DNA of 64,000 nt, taken from positions 1,655,001 through 1,719,000 of the forward strand of contig NZ_CP123872.1 in assembly GCF_031598375.1 (NCBI RefSeq), in the 5' to 3' direction. The notes under the pieces were generated by a model. The model saw only the letters and a program-made list of their open reading frames with translations. It was not told where the DNA came from and made no database searches. The translations under genes and the position numbers were made by a program. The DNA is from Temperatibacter marinus (GTDB lineage Bacteria > Pseudomonadota > Alphaproteobacteria > Sphingomonadales > Kordiimonadaceae). This document shows positions 43,929 through 52,977 of the stretch, in pieces. Numbering within the stretch: the stretch's first letter is position 1; each line of letters opens with the position of its first letter.

Positions 43929-45209
43929 ATGAAAAAACTTTTTGCTGTTGCTGCTATTGTCACTGCCGCTACAAGTTTGAGCGCTCATGATTATGCCATG
44001 AAGGGCGTAGACCTCTCTAAGGCCGTACCAGAGGCAGGAATGCGTCTGGCCAAGGGGTTTACTGCTCAAGTTTTTGCTGATGAAGTGGGCCGGGTTCGGC
44101 ATATTGTTGCCCATGAAAGTGGATGGATCTATGCCTCGCTTGCTCGTCCGCAAGAAGGAAAAGGCATGATCGCCCTTAAAGATACAGATGGAGACGGTAA
44201 GGCAGACAAAAAAATATATTTTGCTGAGGGCCTCTATGGAACAGGGTTGGCTCTGGACGGAGACAAGCTTTATTACGGTGCTGATCAACGGGTTATTCGC
44301 TACACTTTAGTAGACGGAGAAGTGAAAGATAAAGGCGAGGTGATCGTCGATGGCTTCTCACTCAACAGACAACATGATGCAAAATCCCTGACCCTTGATG
44401 GTAAAGGTGGTCTTTATATTAATTTCGGCGTGCCTTCTAATAACTGTATGGAAAAAAGTCGCACGAAGGGGTCTCCGGGGCAAATGCCTTGTAAAATTCT
44501 AGAAAGCTACGGGGGCGTTTGGAAATTTGATGCTGATAAATTGAATCAGACACAACAGGACGGTATGCTTTATTCTACGGGTCACCGCAATGCGGTCGCG
44601 TTGGAATGGAACATGAAGGCCGATGATTTATACTTGGTTAATCATGGGCGTGATCAGCTTTTTAGCTTTTTTCCAGATCTTTATTCTCGTGAGGAAAGCG
44701 CTGAATTACCCTCTGAAGAATTCCATAGAGTGAAGAAAGGCGATAATCTAGGCTGGCCTTATAGCTATTATGATCACCGGAAGGGGGCGCGCATCAAAAA
44801 CCCTGAATACGGCGGAACAGGGAAAGAAGTTGTGACTGATGCTAAAAAGCCTATTGTCGGGTTTCCTGGGCATTGGGCGCCTAATGATATTTTATTCCCT
44901 TCTGAGAAATCGGGCCTTCCTACTGGTGCTCTGATCGCTTTTCATGGATCCTGGAATAGAGGGTCGGCGCAGCGGGGGTACCGGATTGTTTTTGTGCCGC
45001 TTTCTGCAAAGGGGGATGTACAAGGCCAGTGGATTACTTTTGCAGATGGATTTGCTAACCCATCTGGAACAGGTGAAGCAGTAAACCAAGTATCCTCTAG
45101 TCGAAATGCTAAGCATCGTCCCATGGGGCTTGCTGAAGGCATAGACGGCAGTTTATATGTTACCAGTTTGATGAGTGGTGGTCGCATATGGAAAGTAAGT
45201 CATGAATAA
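43929..45209 (+). CDS. Periplasmic glucose/sorbosone dehydrogenase-like beta-propeller
   Basis: This 426-aa protein has a signal peptide (cleavage near LSAHD). The six-bladed propeller resembles PQQ-dependent soluble glucose and L-sorbosone dehydrogenases: DTDGDGKADK (Ca-binding-like loop), FSLNRQHDAKSLTLDGKGGL, YSTGHRNAVALEWN, NLGWPYSYYDH and the C-terminal HRPMGLAEGIDGSLYV. It overlaps the cytochrome c gene by 8 bp, and a TonB receptor follows. The likely route is periplasmic oxidation of a sugar or aldehyde with electrons passed to the cytochrome. The PQQ requirement is a family inference. Confidence 0.88.
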   Translation: MKKLFAVAAIVTAATSLSAHDYAMKGVDLSKAVPEAGMRLAKGFTAQVFADEVGRVRHIVAHESGWIYASLARPQEGKGMIALKDTDGDGKADKKIYFAEGLYGTGLALDGDKLYYGADQRVIRYTLVDGEVKDKGEVIVDGFSLNRQHDAKSLTLDGKGGLYINFGVPSNNCMEKSRTKGSPGQMPCKILESYGGVWKFDADKLNQTQQDGMLYSTGHRNAVALEWNMKADDLYLVNHGRDQLFSFFPDLYSREESAELPSEEFHRVKKGDNLGWPYSYYDHRKGARIKNPEYGGTGKEVVTDAKKPIVGFPGHWAPNDILFPSEKSGLPTGALIAFHGSWNRGSAQRGYRIVFVPLSAKGDVQGQWITFADGFANPSGTGEAVNQVSSSRNAKHRPMGLAEGIDGSLYVTSLMSGGRIWKVSHE

Positions 45210-45579
45210 AATTTGCATCCTCATAATAACAGGTATTGTCGCTGCTTTACCGGCAGTGGCAGATGGTAAAAAAACATATAGAGAGCATTGTTCCGTCTGC
45301 CATATGGAAGACGGAGGCGGTGTTCCCATGATGCAACCTGAATTGATAAACTCTCCCATCGTGAATGGGGAAAAAAATATATTAATAGACATGCTTTTCT
45401 TTGGCTCTGAGTCGAAATATGCTCCCGGGGAGAGTATGAATTTAATGGCTGGTTTCCAGCACTTAAAGGATAAAGAAATTGCAGATCTTCTCACGTATAT
45501 TCGACAAAACTTTGACAACAAAGCCTCAAAAATCAACGGTGCTGATGTTACTCAGTACCGTCAGTCTCTTAAGCGTTAA
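45202..45579 (+). CDS. Small secreted cytochrome c
   Basis: This 125-aa protein has a signal peptide ending near ALPAVA and a single haem-binding CSVCH (C30, C33, H34). Met ligand candidates lie in ESMNLMAGFQHL, followed by a class I cytochrome c C-terminal helix (DKEIADLLTYIRQNF). It overlaps the dehydrogenase gene by 8 bp and the TonB receptor start by 35 bp, so the three are one operon. It is very likely the electron acceptor of the dehydrogenase. Confidence 0.93.
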   Translation: MNKICILIITGIVAALPAVADGKKTYREHCSVCHMEDGGGVPMMQPELINSPIVNGEKNILIDMLFFGSESKYAPGESMNLMAGFQHLKDKEIADLLTYIRQNFDNKASKINGADVTQYRQSLKR

Positions 45580-47548
45580 TGCCCCCGTCCAGTCTCAAAC
45601 AGATGCAGAAGTTTCGGATCTTAAGGAGATTCAGGTTATCGGCCGCGTTTTTGACCTAAAGACGGTTGCTACTCGTGTGGATGTGCGTGTGGATCAGATG
45701 AAGGGAGCGGCGCTTGACCAACATCTTTCCCAGATAGCAGGATTGAAGCTTTTCCGCCGTGCAGATAGTTTTACAGCTCATCCCACTACGCAAGGGCTAT
45801 CCCTTAGGGGTATTGGGGCTAATGCTGCGGGTCGAGTTCTTGTGACCCTTGACGGTATGCCGCTTAATGACCCATTCGGGGGATGGTTATATTGGTCAGC
45901 TTATAATCCGGCTCAAATAGCCTCTGTTGCCGTCGTAAAAGGAGGAAGTGTCGGGCAATTTGCTTCTTCTGGTCTCTCAGGCCAAGTAAGGTTGAATAGC
46001 AGGTCTCTTGATGGCGGACACCTCTCTGCTTCCTTCGGTTCACAAGGCAGGCAGGCGCTCTCCCTCGCTTATGGCAAAGGAGATCGTCTACAGCTATCGG
46101 CTGGTTGGCATAAAGGCGACGGCAGATATTTGCTCGATGAAAGTCAAAGAGGGGGAGTGGATATCAAGACAGCATTTGAAAATAAGCATGTCTCGCTCAG
46201 CCTAGGGCAAAAGCTAGAAATGGGCGAGGTGGGGCTTACATATCGCTATTTCGAGGAAGAGAGAGTGAATGGCATATCAACTTCGACCAATAGCACACAG
46301 GCTCATGATTTATCTATGAGGGGCGCATTTGAATTTGGAGGAGATACGCTTGAATATATCCAGTGGTATAAAAAGCGTGACTTGGTGAACAGTTTTGGAT
46401 CTGTAAGAGATGAAAGCCGCTCGATCGAGCGCATTGCTCTCGATCAATATGATATGCCTGCGTGGGGACTTGGTGGCTTCTTTCGTTATGTGTCTGGGCC
46501 TCTTGAATTCGGCGCCGATTATCAGCGCCTCAGTGGTGAAACCAATGAAAATTTTAGAAATTTGGGTGCCGGCTTTACACGCGAGCGTCGTGCAGGCGGA
46601 GACCAACTCTTGTTGGGGGGCTATTCACGACTGCATTTTGAAGAAGAAAAATACATGATAATGGTGACGGGCCGTATGGATAGCTATAAAGTGTTCAACG
46701 GTGGCCGGTATGAATTTAATGTATCCGATAATAGTTCTGTGAGAGATGAAAATTATGATCAGATCAGTGATACAATCTTTAGCGGCGGTATCTCAGCTAC
46801 TTATGGAAGAAATTGGCAAGTAACCTTCGGTGCCAATAAGTCATGGCGCTTACCTACGCTAAATGAGTATTATAGACCATTTCGGGTAGGTAATGATATT
46901 ACAGAGGCCAATGGAGCCCTAAAACCTGAAAAACTATATACCCTGGAAGCAGGTTTGCGTTACACTGGAAATGTGTCATTTGGCTTGAATTTTTATACGG
47001 CTTTATTGAAGGATGGGGTTGGCAACATAACCATAGGTTTTGGACCTGGATTTTATCCTTTAGGGGGATTTGTCCCTTCGGGAGGTGTGCTAAGACAACG
47101 CTCGAATATTGATGAAATGGTCACTAAAGGCATCGAAATGAATGTAAGTGCAACGCAGGGTAGTTGGCGTTTTGCGCTGGATTATCTCTTTGCTGATAAT
47201 GAAATTACAGCCTTTGATAACAACCCTGATTTGGTTGGCAAGCGATCCATTCAGACGCCCAAACATTCTGTGACACTCTCAACGGAATATGATTTTAGTA
47301 AAGGCATTATTAGTGCAGAAGGCCGGTATTCCGGCGCGATGTTTGATGATGACATGAATGCACGCAGTCTTGCTGACGTTTTAACCTTCAATCTTGGGGC
47401 AACCTATGAAGTGAACGACGCAGTTCATCTGCATCTTACTGCTCATAACATCTTTGATAGCAAAGTCATTTCTGCCGTGTCTGCAACGGGGCTAGAAACC
47501 CTCGCTCAGGGAAGATCTGTCGTATTATCAGTAGGCTATGCCTTTTAA
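45545..47548 (+). CDS. TonB-dependent outer membrane receptor
   Basis: This protein of about 667 aa has an export signal (LLSTVSLLSVNAPVQSQ). The plug domain includes LRGIGANAAGRVLVTLDGMPLNDPFGG and VVKGGSVGQFASSGLSG, followed by a 22-strand-type barrel. It closes with an aromatic C-terminus (LSVGYAF) typical of beta-barrel insertion. ATG 45545 directly precedes the signal sequence. A longer in-frame start lies further inside the cytochrome gene. Because it is coupled to a PQQ-type dehydrogenase and a cytochrome, its ligand may be PQQ or the dehydrogenase substrate. No iron genes are nearby. Confidence 0.92.
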   Translation: MLLSTVSLLSVNAPVQSQTDAEVSDLKEIQVIGRVFDLKTVATRVDVRVDQMKGAALDQHLSQIAGLKLFRRADSFTAHPTTQGLSLRGIGANAAGRVLVTLDGMPLNDPFGGWLYWSAYNPAQIASVAVVKGGSVGQFASSGLSGQVRLNSRSLDGGHLSASFGSQGRQALSLAYGKGDRLQLSAGWHKGDGRYLLDESQRGGVDIKTAFENKHVSLSLGQKLEMGEVGLTYRYFEEERVNGISTSTNSTQAHDLSMRGAFEFGGDTLEYIQWYKKRDLVNSFGSVRDESRSIERIALDQYDMPAWGLGGFFRYVSGPLEFGADYQRLSGETNENFRNLGAGFTRERRAGGDQLLLGGYSRLHFEEEKYMIMVTGRMDSYKVFNGGRYEFNVSDNSSVRDENYDQISDTIFSGGISATYGRNWQVTFGANKSWRLPTLNEYYRPFRVGNDITEANGALKPEKLYTLEAGLRYTGNVSFGLNFYTALLKDGVGNITIGFGPGFYPLGGFVPSGGVLRQRSNIDEMVTKGIEMNVSATQGSWRFALDYLFADNEITAFDNNPDLVGKRSIQTPKHSVTLSTEYDFSKGIISAEGRYSGAMFDDDMNARSLADVLTFNLGATYEVNDAVHLHLTAHNIFDSKVISAVSATGLETLAQGRSVVLSVGYAF

Positions 47549-47673
47549 CGGATTGAAATTCCTATTTTGAAATGAAAAATACACCGATAAGCTTTGATTT
47601 TCTTGTCATAGGTTAAAGAGTGGACTAGGTCTTTAATCTGAAATGGGAATGATAATGCTCGAGAGGTGAGTGT

Positions 47674-49686
47674 GTGGCTAGGTTTGTTGTATTATGCGTA
47701 TGGATGATTTACTCTTTGGGAGGAACTTATTCTTCCGCGTTTGCAGAAGGTGTCAGAGACCCTGATTTATATTGTTATAAAAACTCTGTGAAGCCACTCA
47801 ATGAGTTTATCACTTATTCACGATCAAAAAGGGCTGCCCCCTCCTTTGAGGATGTTTTGTCTGGCACAGTTGCTTTAAGGCCTATGGATCGCGATGCCAT
47901 TCATTTTGGCACGACCAATGATGTTTTTTGGTTCCATTTATCCCTTGAAAACTGTGAAGCCCGTGCTGAAGATTATATGCTTTTAACTCACAACGTTCGT
48001 CTTGCTGAACTTGTGATTTATAAAACAACTAACCCAGAAAAAAGCATTCTGTTTGATACCAATACGAAGGGGGCAACAGTTGCAATCCTTAAAAAATACG
48101 GCACGATAGCCACGCCTTTTAGTCTTGGTGCCGGTGAGAAGGTTGATTTCTATTTCAAGGTCAAGGCCCACAATGCCATGTCCTTTCCTGTGGAAATTCA
48201 ATACGAAAACGAATTTGCATATCGTCAGGGTAAAGAGAAGGCGATACTGAGTGCGATCATAGCGGCCATTATCTCTTTGATCGCCTTCAATGCCTTAATG
48301 TTTGTTTTCACTCGCATGCAGGTTTTTTCTTTCTACGTCTTAATAGAACTTGCCTCCCTTGGCTACCTTCTTCATCACATTGGTTGGACGACAGCAAATT
48401 TATGGGGCGACGGGCCTTTTGACCATTTAGGTGCGGGATTGCTCTCAGTCTTGGCAACCATGATGATTGTGCAGTTTAACCGCTACTATTTTGAGACGAG
48501 AAAGAAAGCTCTTCTTTTGGATAGAGTGTTGAGATTTTTCGTCTGGGCCATGGGGCTTTGGTGTGTTGCTAAAATATTGACCATGTTTGGTGATTTCATT
48601 GCTCCTGTCGTGCTGAATTATTATGCTTATATTTTTGCCTATCCGAGCTTTTTTGTGGTGCTTGGGGCTGCGGTTTATTTTTCATTTTGGAAACGGCAGA
48701 AAACAACATTGAATAAAATTGCGAGTTATCTAATTTTGACAGCTTGGGTGGTTTTGGTTGGCAATATCATGATCATTGGCCTGCGCGCCAATAGCATTTT
48801 ACCTGATGCAGGTGTGTCCCCTGCAATAGAATTTGGGTATGCGGTATTAATAGAAGCCGTACTTGTTTCGCTTGCTTTGGCTATCCGTATTAAAACTCTT
48901 TATAATGAACGCGAGAAATTAAGTGTGCAAAGTTTAGAATTAATTCGCCGCGAACAAAAATTGTTGACAGAGCGTGAGCTTGCAAATCAATCAGCGATTG
49001 AGACTGGGAAGCTAATCCTATCGGTTGGTCATGATAGTCAGCAAATGCTTGCGGCCATAAGAAATTATTCAGACATTCTTATACGAGACAAAAACTTAGA
49101 GAAAGTAAAAGTGATCGGGCAAGCGATGAAAGACAGCTCGCTAATCCTAATGGATATTCTTCGGAATGCTATGAATGCGGGGGATAGACGGTCGATCGCC
49201 TTGGAAGTTCAACCCGAAGAATTTGATGCCCGAAGTACATTTGATGCCTTGAATTTGATTTACAAGCAAATTGTAAGGGAAAATAATAATCAGTTATCTT
49301 TTAAAGGGGCTGATGTCGTTTTGAAGACAGATCGAGTGGTTCTGATGCGGATTATTGGAAACTTTATTAGTAATGCCACAAAATATACACAGGATGGAAA
49401 AATACTTGTTACATGCAGAAAACGCAAGAATGCTATTGCTCTTGAAGTCTGGGATACTGGGTGTGGCATGTCGGAAAATGAATTGAAGTCGTTCTTAAAT
49501 GCCACGTTTAAACTTCGCAGTGTGGCAGACCAAGAAAAATATAAAGGCACGGGGGTAGGCCTGCAAGTTTGTCTTGAGCTTGCTGAAAAAATTGACGGGG
49601 ATATCCAGTTTTTTAGTCAGCAAAACAAGGGGACACGAGCTGTCCTCCTAATACCGGCCAAACACAATGTCGAACGCCTTGGATAG
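47674..49686 (+). CDS. 7TM-DISM sensor histidine kinase
   Basis: This 670-aa protein has a signal-like N-terminus and an extracytoplasmic jelly-roll sensor domain (about 40-185, 7TMR-DISMED2 type), then seven membrane helices (about 190-415) and a short coiled coil. The kinase H-box is LSVGHDSQQML with H453. The ATPase domain has an N-box (NFISNATKYT), G1 (DTGCGMS) and G2 (KGTGVGLQV). The start is GTG 47674 with GAGAGG 7 nt before. No response regulator adjoins it, so its partner must be encoded elsewhere. DISM domains often sense carbohydrates, which is only suggestive here given the sugar dehydrogenase operon upstream. Confidence 0.92.
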   Translation: MARFVVLCVWMIYSLGGTYSSAFAEGVRDPDLYCYKNSVKPLNEFITYSRSKRAAPSFEDVLSGTVALRPMDRDAIHFGTTNDVFWFHLSLENCEARAEDYMLLTHNVRLAELVIYKTTNPEKSILFDTNTKGATVAILKKYGTIATPFSLGAGEKVDFYFKVKAHNAMSFPVEIQYENEFAYRQGKEKAILSAIIAAIISLIAFNALMFVFTRMQVFSFYVLIELASLGYLLHHIGWTTANLWGDGPFDHLGAGLLSVLATMMIVQFNRYYFETRKKALLLDRVLRFFVWAMGLWCVAKILTMFGDFIAPVVLNYYAYIFAYPSFFVVLGAAVYFSFWKRQKTTLNKIASYLILTAWVVLVGNIMIIGLRANSILPDAGVSPAIEFGYAVLIEAVLVSLALAIRIKTLYNEREKLSVQSLELIRREQKLLTERELANQSAIETGKLILSVGHDSQQMLAAIRNYSDILIRDKNLEKVKVIGQAMKDSSLILMDILRNAMNAGDRRSIALEVQPEEFDARSTFDALNLIYKQIVRENNNQLSFKGADVVLKTDRVVLMRIIGNFISNATKYTQDGKILVTCRKRKNAIALEVWDTGCGMSENELKSFLNATFKLRSVADQEKYKGTGVGLQVCLELAEKIDGDIQFFSQQNKGTRAVLLIPAKHNVERLG

Positions 49687-49839
49687 AAGCCTGTCAAAGA
49701 TTTTTACTTGTCCTATAGACTAGGAATGTGCATTCTGACCACTTTCAGAATCACTAAGATGACTTAGGATTCGAGAGAGGCGCGGGGGGCGCCGCGGTTT
49801 TAGCCGCACATATTGCAGAAATTAACATAAAGGATCGTC

Positions 49840-51384
49840 ATGACTGAACAAGCCATCGACAAAACTGGATCTCAGGAACGGGAGTTTCTTGGGCATCCAA
49901 TTGGACTGACTGTCTGCTTTTTAACAGAGATGTGGGAACGATTTTCATACTATGGGATGCGTGCACTTCTCATCCTGTTCCTAACAAAGCATTTTCTTTT
50001 TTCAGCTGGGGAAGCTAGCTTAATTTATGGTGCCTATACAGGTCTGGTGTATATGCTGCCGGTGCTGGGGGGGTATCTAGCTGATAAATATCTCGGCAGT
50101 AGGAAGGCCGTAACATATGGAGCACTGTTGCTGGTGCTCGGACATCTTTCACTTGCCTTTGAGGGGCCGCAAGCTGTGTTGAACGGCGATATGGTGGAAC
50201 GATCGGAAATGCATGTTTCTATCTTCTTCCTTTCTCTTGCTTTAATTATTACTGGTGTCGGCTTCTTGAAAGCGAATATCTCAACAATTGTCGGGGCCCT
50301 ATACGGACCGAATGACCCACGTCGCGATGGTGGTTTCTCTATTTTTTATATGGGCATTAACTTAGGGTCTTTGCTTGCAACTTTCTTCGTTGCTGGTATT
50401 GGAGAAATATATGGATGGGGTTACGGCTTTGGTTTGGCCGGTATTGGGATGCTTCTTGGGCTCCTCGTTTTCTGGAAATATCAACATCTTCTTGAAGGCC
50501 GCGCTGATCCGCCAGATCCAGAGGCATTAAAGAAGCCTGTTTTTGCAGGTTTGAGTACAGAAGTGATTATCTATCTTGGGGGCGTCGTTGCTGTTCTTGT
50601 GATGTGGTGGCTTGTGCAAAATCAAAAAATGGTTGGTTCCCTTCTTGGTGCATCCGGTGTGCTTATGGTCATGGTCGTCATGGTCTATGGGTTTACAAAG
50701 TGTACGCAAATTGAGCGTGAGCGGTTGATAGTTGCCACAATTTTAATCGTCTTCCAGACCGTTTTTTGGGCACTTTTTGAGCAGCAAGGGTCAAGTTTGA
50801 CTTTGCTGGCTGATCAGCAGTTTAATAGAGATCTTGGCCTTTTAGAGGTGACTGCTGCACAGGTTCAAACCATGAACCCTCTGTTTATTGTTATTCTTGC
50901 GCCGCTGTTCGCTTGGTTCTGGTTGAAGTTGTCACAGAAGGGGCTTGAACCTTCTACACCAGCTAAATTCGGTATTGCTATGTGTTTAGTGGGCATTGGA
51001 TATATCCTCTTCTCTTATGGCCTCGGTCTTACCGATGGTCCTGGCAAAAGCTTCTTCTGGCTCTTTGTGATTTATCTGTTTATGACGATGGCAGAGCTAT
51101 GTCTTAGCCCTGTAGGCCTCTCGATGATCACTAAGCTTTCTGTGGCCCGTCTTGTGGGAATGATGATGGGAATGTGGTTCCTCTTCACGGCCTTTGCGAA
51201 TTTTGTCGCCGGATTCCTTTCAAGTTTAACAGGAACAAGTAGTCACGGTGCAAACTCCGCTCAGCTTGATGTGGGAGCAACTATTGACCTCTTTAATTCG
51301 ATTGGCATGGTTGCGATTGGTATTGGTATTATCCTCTTTATCCTAACACCTATGATGAAGAAATGGATGCACGGCGTCCATTAA
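49840..51384 (+). CDS. Proton-coupled oligopeptide transporter (POT/PTR2 family)
   Basis: This 514-aa MFS protein imports di- and tripeptides with protons. It has the family motif ExxERFxYYG (TEMWERFSYYGMRALL, TM1), GGYLADKYLG (TM2-3 loop), GFLKANISTIVG and FSIFYMGINLGSLL (PTR2 signature), and FWALFEQQGSS in TM7. About 14 helices are predicted, as in DtpA-type carriers. AAGGA precedes the ATG. Its own terminator follows, then two amidohydrolase-family genes, which suggests uptake and hydrolysis of a peptide-like nutrient. Confidence 0.93.
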   Translation: MTEQAIDKTGSQEREFLGHPIGLTVCFLTEMWERFSYYGMRALLILFLTKHFLFSAGEASLIYGAYTGLVYMLPVLGGYLADKYLGSRKAVTYGALLLVLGHLSLAFEGPQAVLNGDMVERSEMHVSIFFLSLALIITGVGFLKANISTIVGALYGPNDPRRDGGFSIFYMGINLGSLLATFFVAGIGEIYGWGYGFGLAGIGMLLGLLVFWKYQHLLEGRADPPDPEALKKPVFAGLSTEVIIYLGGVVAVLVMWWLVQNQKMVGSLLGASGVLMVMVVMVYGFTKCTQIERERLIVATILIVFQTVFWALFEQQGSSLTLLADQQFNRDLGLLEVTAAQVQTMNPLFIVILAPLFAWFWLKLSQKGLEPSTPAKFGIAMCLVGIGYILFSYGLGLTDGPGKSFFWLFVIYLFMTMAELCLSPVGLSMITKLSVARLVGMMMGMWFLFTAFANFVAGFLSSLTGTSSHGANSAQLDVGATIDLFNSIGMVAIGIGIILFILTPMMKKWMHGVH

Positions 51385-51412
51385 AGTGTTATTATATAAC
51401 ATTAATTTTATT

Positions 51413-51441
51413 AAAAAGGGCTGTTTATGGCCCTTTTTTTC
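51413..51441 (+). terminator. Terminator after the POT transporter gene
   Basis: The stem AAAAGGGC-N7-GGCCCTTTT continues into a run of T's 30 nt after the stop codon. Confidence 0.85.
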
Positions 51442-51535
51442 TTGACGAAATGACTTATTTTGTCAGTCTGTACATGACTGTGAAGAGTGGACATGTAAGG
51501 CTCTGCTCTCACCATATTCTCAGAGGGGACTATCA

Positions 51536-52966
51536 ATGAAAAAACAGTTAACATTCGGCAAACGGATGGGCCGTTTCGCATTAAAGCCTGTGATGGCTGT
51601 TGCTCTAGCGCTAGGCGCAGGGCAGGTTACCGCAGTGCAAGCTGGTGATAAAGGAGCGTGGAAATCCACCTATAAGCCAATGGCAAGCAAAACCACATTC
51701 ATAACAAATGTGAATGTCTATGATGGAAAAGGCGGCGAGCAACTGAATGTGAATGTTGGCTTGCGCAATGGTAAGATCTTTTATGTGGGGTCTGGCAAAG
51801 GGCCAGCAGTGGCTTATGATGTTACCATAGATGGTAAGGATCGCTGGTTGACGCCAGGTATTATCGATGTGCATTCTCATCTTGGTGTCTATCCAAGTCC
51901 AAGTACTGGGTCTCACTCTGATGGCAATGAAATTGGGGAGCCGGTTACAGCCGATGTGTGGGCCGAACATGGTATCTGGCCGCAGGATGCAGGCTTTGCA
52001 GCAGCAGCAGCAGGCGGTATTACAGCCCTACAAATTCTCCCGGGATCAGCAAATTTGATAGGGGGCCGGACGGTTACTTTGAAGAATGTCTATGGTCGCA
52101 TGCATCAGGATATGAAATTCCCTGGCGCACCGCACGGGGTTAAGTTTGCATGTGGCGAAAACCCTAAACGGGTGTATGGGCGCGGTAATAATCCTGTGAG
52201 TAAACGTCCGTACACACGCATGGGTAACATTGCTGGTTTCCGCCAAGCTTTTGCTGATGCAACGCATTATAAAGCAGAATGGGATCAATATGAGGCTGAT
52301 ACGAAAGCCGGTAAAAATGTTCCTGCTCCAGCGCGTGACTTGAAAATGGATACGTTAAAGTCAATCATTGAAGGTGATATTTTGGTGCATAACCATTGTT
52401 ACCGTGCGGATGATATGGGTAGTATGCTTGATGTAGCAAAAGAGTTCGGTTTCAAAATTGGTACTTTCCACCATGCTGTAGAGAGTTACAAAATTGCTGA
52501 TCGTTTGAAAGAAGCGGGAACCTGCTCTGCCATGTGGGCAGACTGGGGGATGTTCAAAATGGAGGCTTTTGATAGCATCCGCGAGAATATCCCATTTGTG
52601 CATAAGGCGGGTGCCTGTGCCATTGTTCATTCAGATGATGATCTCGGTATTCAGCGTCTTAATCAAGAAGCAGCTAAGTCTTTAGCAGACGCTCACAAAG
52701 TTGGTGTGAAGATTACCAAAGCTGAAGCTTGGACATGGTTGTCGCTCAATCCCGCTAAATCATTGGGTATTGATAAGGTTACCGGGACGCTTGAAACAGG
52801 GAAAAACGCAGATGTTGTTCTGTGGTCAAAGAATCCGTTTAGTGTCTATGCCGTTGCAGATATGACTTTTGTTGATGGCGCCGTAACATGGGATATTAAT
52901 GATAAATCGAAACAGCCAATTGCAGACTTTGAATTAGGGACTGTTGGCGAAGAGAGCAGTAAGTAG
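51536..52966 (+). CDS. Secreted amidohydrolase with intact metal centre
   Basis: This 476-aa protein has a signal peptide (cleavage near VQAGD) and the imidazolonepropionase/dihydroorotase-like fold. Metal ligands are visible: HSH at 113-115 (GIIDVHSHLG), ILVHNHCYRADDM, TFHHAVESYK and the catalytic Asp region CAIVHSDDDLG. The composite beta-sandwich ends LETGKNADVVLWSKNPF. It should hydrolyse a cyclic amide or a peptide-like bond in the periplasm. A paralogue without ligands follows 11 bp later. GAGGGG stands before the ATG. Confidence 0.9.
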   Translation: MKKQLTFGKRMGRFALKPVMAVALALGAGQVTAVQAGDKGAWKSTYKPMASKTTFITNVNVYDGKGGEQLNVNVGLRNGKIFYVGSGKGPAVAYDVTIDGKDRWLTPGIIDVHSHLGVYPSPSTGSHSDGNEIGEPVTADVWAEHGIWPQDAGFAAAAAGGITALQILPGSANLIGGRTVTLKNVYGRMHQDMKFPGAPHGVKFACGENPKRVYGRGNNPVSKRPYTRMGNIAGFRQAFADATHYKAEWDQYEADTKAGKNVPAPARDLKMDTLKSIIEGDILVHNHCYRADDMGSMLDVAKEFGFKIGTFHHAVESYKIADRLKEAGTCSAMWADWGMFKMEAFDSIRENIPFVHKAGACAIVHSDDDLGIQRLNQEAAKSLADAHKVGVKITKAEAWTWLSLNPAKSLGIDKVTGTLETGKNADVVLWSKNPFSVYAVADMTFVDGAVTWDINDKSKQPIADFELGTVGEESSK

Positions 52967-52977
52967 GGAGACGACAG

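Noticed and set aside
43857..44288. Long N-terminal extension of the minus-strand nitroreductase
   Set aside because: It would lie over the signal peptide and first part of the divergent dehydrogenase gene, and its residues are not nitroreductase-like.
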